Positions 55,856 through 61,643 of a stretch of 61,643 nt of DNA are shown piece by piece. Both the position numbers and the translations under genes were made by a program. Position 1 is the stretch's first letter. Every line of letters starts with the position of its first letter. Below the pieces are notes generated by a model. That model was not told the DNA's origin and searched no databases. It saw only the letters and a list, made by a program, of their open reading frames with translations. Source of the stretch: Candidatus Endomicrobiellum guadaloupense. GTDB taxonomy: Bacteria > Elusimicrobiota > Endomicrobiia > Endomicrobiales > Endomicrobiaceae. The stretch lies in NCBI GenBank assembly GCA_031278895.1, contig JAITJN010000061.1:1-61643 (forward strand), given 5' to 3'.

Positions 55856-57274
55856 ATGATTAAATTTGGTACGTCAGGTTGGAGAGGGATAATTGCTGAC
55901 GATTTTACTTATGCCAATGTTGCTATTGCAACACAAGCAATAGCTAATCTGTTAAAAGAACAAGTATCTAATGCTTCTCTAATCATAGGATATGATACTA
56001 GGTTTATGTCTGAAGATTTTGCAAAATTCTCAGCGGAAATTTTGGCAGGCAATGGTATAAAAGCATTATTTTGTAAAAGAAATACACCTACGCCTGTCTT
56101 AGCTTATAACATAATAAATTCTAAGCTTTCAGGTGGAATCAACTTTACGGCAAGTCACAACCCTTACAAATATAATGGATTAAAATATTCTCCTGACTGG
56201 GGAGGTCCTGCTCTTCCTGAAACAACACAAAAAATAGAAAAATTTTGTTTTGAAATCCAATCCAAAGATATAAAATCTATTCCTTTTGTTGAAGGTATAA
56301 AAGATAATCTTATAGAGCTGTATAATCCTCAAAGCTCTTATATAAAAAAAATAAAAGATCTTGTAAATTTTAAAGCTCTAAAAAAGTCAAAAATCAAAAT
56401 AGCTGCAGATGTATTGCACGGAACAGGCGCAGGCTACATAGACACATTGCTTGACAATGCCGGAATTAAAAACATTACAATAAATAAAAACAGAGACACT
56501 ATGTTCAGCAGTGGAGCGCCGGAACCATCAGAAAAAAATCTTTCTGAACTTAAAGATTTAGTGAAAAAAGAATCTTACAAGTTGGGATTTTCCACAGACG
56601 GAGATGCCGATAGATTTGGTATTATAGATTCCGACGGAACTTTTATAACGCCAAATCAGGTAATTCCTGTTTTGCTATACCACTTAAATAAAACTAGAGG
56701 CTGGACAGGAATTGTAGCAAGAAGCGTTATGACTACGCATCTTATAGACAAACTTGCTGCAAAGATAGGCGTAAGCGTTGAAGAAACGCCTGTAGGCTTT
56801 AAGTATATTGGCGATATTATGGTAAATAATCCTGATAAATTTATAATCGGCGCAGAAGAGTCCGGTGGACTTACCATAAGAGGGCATGTTCCTGAAAAAG
56901 ACGGTATTTTAGCATGTCTGCTAATGGCTGAAGTCGTTGCAATGAGCAAAAAATCAGTAAAAGAACTTCTAAAAGATATTAAAAAGATTACAGGTGAAGT
57001 TTTTACATCAAGACTTAATTTTCAACTTCAACATGAAGAAATGGACGCTTTTAGAGAAGCTTTAAAAGAAAAAATGCCAAACAGTATAGCTGGAATGAAA
57101 ATTAAAAGGAATATAACAATTGATGGGCATAAATTTATTTTAGACGATAATAACTGGATAGGGTTTAGACTTTCAGGCACAGAGCCAGTAGTTAGGTTAT
57201 ACGCAGAGTCCGACTCACAGAAAAAACTTAACAAACTTTTAAAAGCAGGAGAAGCTTTTGTCTATGGAAAATGA
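55856..57274 (+). CDS. Phosphoglucomutase/phosphomannomutase (active-type)
   Basis: A 472-residue alpha-D-phosphohexomutase interconverting hexose 6- and 1-phosphates. It has the phosphoserine loop FTASHNPYKYNGLK (S100), the metal loop STDGDADRFG (D246, D248, D250), the sugar loop GAEESGGLTI and the phosphate-binding end RLSGTEPVVRLYAES. I prefer the ATG at 55856 after AAGGAT; an in-frame TTG seven codons upstream lacks support. It would supply sugar-1-phosphate to the guanylyltransferase encoded upstream, whose own mutase domain is degenerate. Confidence 0.9.
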   Translation: MIKFGTSGWRGIIADDFTYANVAIATQAIANLLKEQVSNASLIIGYDTRFMSEDFAKFSAEILAGNGIKALFCKRNTPTPVLAYNIINSKLSGGINFTASHNPYKYNGLKYSPDWGGPALPETTQKIEKFCFEIQSKDIKSIPFVEGIKDNLIELYNPQSSYIKKIKDLVNFKALKKSKIKIAADVLHGTGAGYIDTLLDNAGIKNITINKNRDTMFSSGAPEPSEKNLSELKDLVKKESYKLGFSTDGDADRFGIIDSDGTFITPNQVIPVLLYHLNKTRGWTGIVARSVMTTHLIDKLAAKIGVSVEETPVGFKYIGDIMVNNPDKFIIGAEESGGLTIRGHVPEKDGILACLLMAEVVAMSKKSVKELLKDIKKITGEVFTSRLNFQLQHEEMDAFREALKEKMPNSIAGMKIKRNITIDGHKFILDDNNWIGFRLSGTEPVVRLYAESDSQKKLNKLLKAGEAFVYGK

Positions 57275-57956
57275 AAAAAATAATACAAAATGGAAATTAA
57301 GCAATGCGATAAAGAAATATATTATTACTGGATTAGTCGTTATAATTCCGTTGTGGTTGATGTATTTTGTAATGGCAATCCTTTTTAAATGGATGAGCGG
57401 TTTTACTTTTCATATAGTAAAATATTTTTTGGTTGACAAATACTGGATCCAACTTGTTGGCAAAATTTCAAGTTTTTGTTTGTCTTTTATAATCATAATA
57501 GTTCTAGGCTTTATTGTAAACAGGGCATTTGGTAAAAAAACTCTACTTTCAATTGAAAAGCTTATAGAAAAGCTTCCTATATTTGGGACAGTTCATTCTG
57601 CGGCAAAACAGTTTGTAAGTTTTATATTTGGCAAAGACAGTAAAAAAAGTTTTAAGCAAGTTGTTTTTATTCCTTATCCCTCAAAAGGTGTTTATTCTGT
57701 CGCCTTTTTAACAGGAGAGCAAAAAGTTAATAATGAAAAGCGCATTTGCGTGTTTATGCCTACAACTCCAAATCCTACTACGGGCTTTCTGTTTTTAATG
57801 AAAGAAGAAGATATTATACATACCAATTATAGTGTTGAGCAAGCTTTCCAGTTTATTATTTCTGTCGGTGTAATAGAAATGGATACTACTAACAAGAGCA
57901 TACAGTTAAAAGAAGAAATACAAGATATAAAGGACGTGAAGAAAAATGGATTATAA
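57258..57956 (+). CDS. DUF502 family inner-membrane protein
   Basis: A 232-residue protein with two membrane helices (about 21-43 and 69-90), between which the family motif GL.VIIPLW lies (in YIITGLVVIIPLWLMY). Then follow KLPIFGTVHSAAKQF, VFIPYPSKG, VFMPTTPNPTTGFLFLM and the C-terminal V.EMDTT tail typical of DUF502. Its function is not known. It overlaps both neighbours (17 bases with the mutase, 11 with hisS). The TTG start at 57258 has the best distance from AGGAG; ATG at 57264 is the alternative. Confidence 0.88.
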   Translation: MSMENEKNNTKWKLSNAIKKYIITGLVVIIPLWLMYFVMAILFKWMSGFTFHIVKYFLVDKYWIQLVGKISSFCLSFIIIIVLGFIVNRAFGKKTLLSIEKLIEKLPIFGTVHSAAKQFVSFIFGKDSKKSFKQVVFIPYPSKGVYSVAFLTGEQKVNNEKRICVFMPTTPNPTTGFLFLMKEEDIIHTNYSVEQAFQFIISVGVIEMDTTNKSIQLKEEIQDIKDVKKNGL

Positions 57957-59190
57957 AGCTCCTCGTGGAACTCATGATATTTTTGGAACAAATGCCTTGG
58001 GATTAAGCTTGCTTGAACAACAAGCAAAAGAAATTTTTAGAAGACATGGCTTTGAAGAAGTAAGGACACCTATATTTGAGGATGCAGCTCTTTTTACAAG
58101 ATCAATAGGCCAAACCACAGATATAGTTGAAAAAGAAATGTATGTATTTGAAGATAGAAAAGGCAGGAAGCTTGCTCTTCGCCCAGAAGGAACCGCATCT
58201 CTTGCAAGAGCTTTTATTGAACACAGGATGGACATCTCAAGCCCTGCAGGGAAATTTTTCTATTGTGGAGAAATGTTTCGTTATGAAAGACCTCAAGCTG
58301 GTAGATATAGACAATTCCAACAAATAGGAGCTGAATTTTATGGTAGCTCTTCCCCTGCGGCAGATGCCGAAATAATTACTTTAGCTAAAGATGTTCTTAC
58401 ATCGCTAGGAATAGACAAAATAAATGTACATATAAACTCTTTAGGTTGTGATAAATGTCGTCAATTTTTTAGAGAAGCTTTAGTTAAATATTTTAGTTTT
58501 GCCAAAGATTTATGCCAAGATTGCCTTAGACGCCTTGAAAAAAATCCATTAAGACTGCTTGATTGTAAAGTAGATTCTTGTAAATTTACTGCCGTGCCAG
58601 AGATATCAGATTATCTTTGCAGCGAGTGTAAAAATAATTTTAATACTGTTCAATTTCTATTAAAAAAAGCTGACTGCCAATATAGCGTAAATGGAAGACT
58701 TGTCAGAGGATTAGATTATTACAATAGAACTGTTTTTGAAATTTGTTCAGATACAGTAGGTTCACAAGATGCTATCGCAGCTGGCGGAAGATACGATAAT
58801 CTTGTTAAAGAACTTGGTGGACAAAGTACGCCTGCTGTAGGTTTTGCACTTGGTGCGCAAAGAGTTCTGCTTGCAGCTCAAAGTGTTGGTTTTTTAGAGA
58901 GCGTAAAACAACCTGAAAAAATATTTGTAGCTATAGCCGATCAAGAACTTTTCGGGGAAGCTTTTGCATTTTCTGCAAAGATAGTAAAAGATGGGTTGAA
59001 CAGCGATAAGAATATATCTGTTTTTGGACCTATAAATGGGAAAAGCCTAACAAGTCAGCTTAAATTTGCTGATAAAATACAAATATCTAAAACAATAGTC
59101 TTTGCTAAAACAGAATTTGAAAATGGTAAAGTTTTAATAAAAAATATGAAGGATAAAACACAAACTGAAACAGAGATAGATAAATTGTAA
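57946..59190 (+). CDS. hisS: Histidyl-tRNA synthetase
   Basis: A 414-residue class II aminoacyl-tRNA synthetase. Visible are the start YKAPRGTHDI, motif 1 region RHGFEEVRTPIFED, LRPEGTASLARAF, motif 2 FRYERPQAGRYRQFQQIGAE, the histidine A loop LVRGLDYYNRTVFE, AAGGRYDNL and motif 3 VGFALGAQRVL, followed by the anticodon-binding domain (about 325-414). A Cys-rich insertion (CDKC…CQDC…CKVDSC…CSEC, about 165-225) lies in the central domain, as in many bacterial HisS. It is the last but one gene of this run. Confidence 0.96.
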   Translation: MDYKAPRGTHDIFGTNALGLSLLEQQAKEIFRRHGFEEVRTPIFEDAALFTRSIGQTTDIVEKEMYVFEDRKGRKLALRPEGTASLARAFIEHRMDISSPAGKFFYCGEMFRYERPQAGRYRQFQQIGAEFYGSSSPAADAEIITLAKDVLTSLGIDKINVHINSLGCDKCRQFFREALVKYFSFAKDLCQDCLRRLEKNPLRLLDCKVDSCKFTAVPEISDYLCSECKNNFNTVQFLLKKADCQYSVNGRLVRGLDYYNRTVFEICSDTVGSQDAIAAGGRYDNLVKELGGQSTPAVGFALGAQRVLLAAQSVGFLESVKQPEKIFVAIADQELFGEAFAFSAKIVKDGLNSDKNISVFGPINGKSLTSQLKFADKIQISKTIVFAKTEFENGKVLIKNMKDKTQTETEIDKL

Positions 59191-59205
59191 AACAAAGAGG
59201 TCACT

Positions 59206-60336
59206 ATGTTGGACTTGATTAAAATCCGTCATGACTTACATCAAATTCCAGAAACTGGCTGGCAAGAAAAAGAAACAAGTGAATATTTAAATAATGTAAT
59301 CACATATTTAATAAATGAACATAAAGATATTGAAATTACAAGATATAAAACAGGTTTTGTTGTATATATCCCGGGAACTGAAGGCAAAAAAACTATTGGT
59401 TGGCGTACGGATATAGACGGTTTACCAACAAACGAAGAAACAGGTTTGACTTTTACCTCTAAACATAAAGGTACTATGCATGCTTGCGGTCATGACGTTC
59501 ATATGGCAGTTGCTCTTGGTTTTCTGGAATATGTTTTACAAAACAAACAAAAGAACAATATTCTAATCTTGTTCCAACCAGCTGAAGAGGATCCTGGTGG
59601 AGCAGAAGAGATGTACGACAATATTATAGAACCAAAATATAAAGTAGATGAATTCTATGCAATGCACGATTCCCCAGAATGGGAACCAGGAATAATTACA
59701 ACAAAAACTGGAGAATTATTTGCAGGACTAGTAGCCTTAAAAATAGAGTTTGTAGGTATTCCTGGTCATGGAGCTATGCCACATATGACTCGCGATCCAC
59801 TTGTAGCTGCGGCAAGTTTTCTTTTAGAAGTTCAAACGCTTATATCTCGTAATTTAGATCCTCTACATGCCGAGGTTTTAACTTTTGGAACAATAAACGG
59901 TGGAACCGCTCCTAATTCTGTTGCCAAATCTTGTGACCTCACAGGTACTTTGCGTATTGGCAGTAAACAATCTTTAGAATTTTCTAAAAAAAGAATAGCA
60001 GAAATAGCGCAAGGCGTTGCACAAGCTATTGACGTAAAAGTCAATATTGAAATTCATGATAGCTACTATCCTGTTATAAATAATCTGGAAATAACAAATA
60101 AATTTATAAATTGGATGAGAACTAGAACTGATTTTAAATTTCAAGAAGCACCTATAACAATGACGTCAGAAGATTATGGATACATTATAAGCAAGGTACC
60201 AGGAATGATGTTTTGGCTTGGAGTTGGAGGTAAAGAAAAAGGTATCTCTTTACATAGCAGCAAGTTTTCTCCCGATGAGAATATTATCATACCTGTAGTC
60301 AGATTGATTGGAGAATACATAAGCAGTATTTCATAA
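59206..60336 (+). CDS. dapL: M20D amidohydrolase, probably N-acetyldiaminopimelate deacetylase
   Basis: A 376-residue metal-dependent deacylase. It shows IRHDLHQIPETGWQE, IGWRTDIDGLP, MHACGHDVHMAVALG (C94, H96), FQPAEEDPGGAEEMY, GIPGHGAMPHMTRDPLVAAA (dimerisation domain) and MTSEDYGYI…PGMMFWLGVG..E..SLHS.KFSPDE. The length and these last motifs match the YkuR-type N-acetyldiaminopimelate deacetylase better than hippurate or IAA-amino-acid hydrolases. It would supply diaminopimelate for lysine and peptidoglycan by the acetylase route. No dapD/dapH lies nearby, so the specificity is inferred. The symbol dapL is also used for an aminotransferase. Confidence 0.75.
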   Translation: MLDLIKIRHDLHQIPETGWQEKETSEYLNNVITYLINEHKDIEITRYKTGFVVYIPGTEGKKTIGWRTDIDGLPTNEETGLTFTSKHKGTMHACGHDVHMAVALGFLEYVLQNKQKNNILILFQPAEEDPGGAEEMYDNIIEPKYKVDEFYAMHDSPEWEPGIITTKTGELFAGLVALKIEFVGIPGHGAMPHMTRDPLVAAASFLLEVQTLISRNLDPLHAEVLTFGTINGGTAPNSVAKSCDLTGTLRIGSKQSLEFSKKRIAEIAQGVAQAIDVKVNIEIHDSYYPVINNLEITNKFINWMRTRTDFKFQEAPITMTSEDYGYIISKVPGMMFWLGVGGKEKGISLHSSKFSPDENIIIPVVRLIGEYISSIS

Positions 60337-60375
60337 GCTGAGCCTCCAAAGATTAAAAGTTTCTTCTTCCATGAT

Positions 60376-60420
60376 AAAAATCAAGATTAGATTTAGGAAT
60401 CTACTCTGATTTTTCATTTT
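60376..60420 (+). terminator. Terminator after the deacetylase
   Basis: AAAAATCA (60376-60383) pairs with TGATTTTT (60407-60414), with an inner TAGATT/AATCTA stem and small internal mismatches; T-rich sequence follows. It starts 40 bases after the stop codon. Confidence 0.55.
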
Positions 60421-61374
60421 ATTTTTGATATTTTTTTATTCCAATACCCAATTGTTGAGATCCGCAAATACCCACTCATTTTTTTAGTGTCCTGTATATT
60501 ATCTCTCATCTTTCTTGCTGTTGCTATTATTGCCTTTCCGCTTCTTTTCTTGTTCTTCAACCTTAAATAAAATTTCTTTAAGTATTGGTTATTTTTTTTA
60601 GCCCAATTTTTACTTTAAAATTCGAACTCGAGCTGCTCATTGCCTATTTCCTTTACCTCAACGAGACTTGGAGATAAAAAAGTTTATAAAATCTTAAAGG
60701 GTTTTTTACACAAAAATCTACAAATTTTTTCTTGCTACCTTTAAAGCCTACAGATTCATATGGAACTTGGTAAAAAATTTTGGGCGGTGATTTTATTTGC
60801 CGCCTCAATTGGTCTTCCCTTGCTAAACTTATGACATTGTTTTTTAGAAGGCCGATTTTATTAAATCAATTGCAATCCCACCAAAAACAAGCAAACTAAG
60901 TATTCCAATTAGACACATCGCAAACATTTCAACCCTCCTTTTCAAATTATTTCACATACAAAGATCATTGTCATTTTCATGACTAACTAGATGCGGCATG
61001 TGTATATAGCCATTATTTATTTACACATCAAAAATAAATTAATTTAATGCTGAAGCCAAAATCACTAAAATTATAACTTTTAACTTTTCGTCTCCCAGAA
61101 TTGTCATATTATACAAAAAAGATTTTATTTTCACACGGGATTGATCGTTCATTGTCACGACAAATGCATTAAAAAATATATACTAATACTCAAATCTTTC
61201 ATGTGTTTGCCGTAGTGATGCTTTATATTATATTAAGATGAAATAGATTTACAAAATTGCTAAAATAATAAAGATGAAACAAAAAGTTTATAATTCATAA
61301 AAGATTTAGTGATGCATTATATAATAATAAGTGATTAAATGGTTTGATTTATTAAAGGAATAGGAATAATTATT
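60421..61374. other. Gene-poor stretch of about 950 bases
   Basis: No frame longer than a few dozen codons looks coding on either strand, apart from the 27-codon - strand ORF listed separately. A GGCGG/CCGCC stem at 60783-60804 with a T tract on its left could terminate that ORF. The base pattern (many homopolymer runs, scattered stops) suggests eroded former coding DNA. I see no tRNA, repeat array or origin-like cluster. Confidence 0.45.
60844..60927 (-). CDS. Putative 27-residue membrane peptide
   Basis: On the - strand, AAGGAGGGT precedes an ATG (60927) at ideal spacing. The frame is MFAMCLIGILSLLVFGGIAI followed by DLIKSAF and a stop. It is one hydrophobic helix with a short polar end, the form of KdpF- or CydX-like small subunits, though I cannot assign it to either. 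The excellent ribosome site in otherwise empty DNA is the main reason to believe it. It could be the preserved start of a decayed longer gene. Confidence 0.4.
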   Translation of the reverse strand: MFAMCLIGILSLLVFGGIAIDLIKSAF

Positions 61375-61643
61375 ATGTTAACAGAGAGATTAATAAAGTG
61401 GAGTAAAGAGTCTAAAGAATTTTTTGAAAAGGCAGAAGATAACAGTATAGTTTTAGATTTGGTTATATCTTTTGGCTGTGCAAGCCAAACAGGAGACGGA
61501 TTTGAAGAACTTGTAAATACAATCAATAGTGAAAATATAAAAAGTAAATTAAAGAAAATAAATATTATAGATACATCTTACTTATATAGACATGTGATAC
61601 CAAATCTTTCTGTATATTCAGATCCTAAAATTCCTACAGAATG
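61375..61643 (+). CDS. Unrecognised protein, N-terminal part (runs off the window)
   Basis: The frame opens at an ATG at 61375 and stays open for 89 codons to the end of the window. It starts MLTERLIKWSKESKEFFEKA, is mixed alpha/beta in composition, and contains ISFGCASQTGDGFEELV and IDTSYLYRHVIPNLSVY. There is no signal peptide. I do not recognise the family, and the coding look (balanced composition, no low complexity) is the only support. An AAAGGAATAGGAAT stretch upstream may hold the ribosome site. Confidence 0.6.
   Translation, partial: MLTERLIKWSKESKEFFEKAEDNSIVLDLVISFGCASQTGDGFEELVNTINSENIKSKLKKINIIDTSYLYRHVIPNLSVYSDPKIPTE

Noticed and set aside
60421-61374. Origin of replication or phage attachment in the gene-poor stretch
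   Set aside because: No clustered DnaA-box-like repeats, no direct repeat of a tRNA end and no integrase could be seen.

Overview
The window is strongly A+T-rich, densely coded, almost entirely on the + strand, and comes from a Gram-negative bacterium: it carries bamA, a skp-like chaperone, a lipid A gene cluster, TolC-type outer-membrane proteins and an RND pump. The fused lpxC-fabZ, lpxI instead of lpxH, the acetylated-DAP type deacetylase, the FTR/rubredoxin redox protein and the many decayed genes best fit the phylum Elusimicrobiota, probably an Endomicrobium-like gut symbiont. This assignment is inference from gene content; no rRNA gene is present to confirm it.

Layout. 1-1345: decaying accessory DNA with a wrecked HigB/HigA toxin-antitoxin pair (its promoter still looks good) and a transposase fragment. 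1346-11393: housekeeping run with mltG, a cysteine desulfurase, a 41-aa membrane peptide, yajQ, a receiver-GAF regulator, rlmD, a TolC-like protein and an RND transporter with no adaptor gene beside it. 11400-11737: a hairpin-rich leader with a near-consensus promoter. 11738-27208: one uninterrupted gene of 5156 codons, a quarter of the window. It encodes a signal sequence, a C39-like cysteine protease domain, a beta-rich region, many hydrophobic segments, a Pro/Gly/Ala linker, about 1200 residues of helical sequence, a SecA-like ATPase and a long C-terminal region. 27436-30956: malic enzyme, two-subunit class I fumarase and pantothenate kinase. 31028-40976: envelope operon bamA, skp-like, lpxD, lpxC-fabZ, two lpxA paralogues, a broken frame, lpxI, a sugar aminotransferase and a sugar oxidoreductase. 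41017-51426: pstB-phoU, a HAD phosphatase, a GGQ release-factor-like protein, radC, a glutaredoxin with an FTR-rubredoxin fusion, argH, a second TolC-like protein, a patatin, a TPR protein, rpmB (- strand) and mltD. 51427-53245: tRNA-Ala(CGC) used as attachment site of a decayed element that holds a beheaded serine recombinase, a transposase fragment and a nuclease-like remnant. 53246-60336: a sugar-nucleotide guanylyltransferase with a degenerate mutase domain, an intact phosphohexomutase, a DUF502 membrane protein, hisS and a DapL/YkuR-like deacetylase. 60337-61643: nearly empty DNA with one minute membrane ORF on the - strand and the start of an unrecognised gene.

How the genes work together. 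The 31-41 kb operon links insertion of outer-membrane proteins with the first steps of lipid A synthesis; the second LpxA plus the aminotransferase/oxidoreductase pair suggests a modified (possibly 2,3-diamino) sugar acceptor. mltG, mltD and the DAP deacetylase belong to peptidoglycan metabolism. The most unusual object is the giant gene. Its protease / membrane / SecA-like motor order suggests a single-chain translocation or secretion machine, which I regard as the best candidate here for an undescribed system. Several proteins keep their fold but have lost key residues (PstB signature motif, mutase domain), consistent with a genome under reductive decay.
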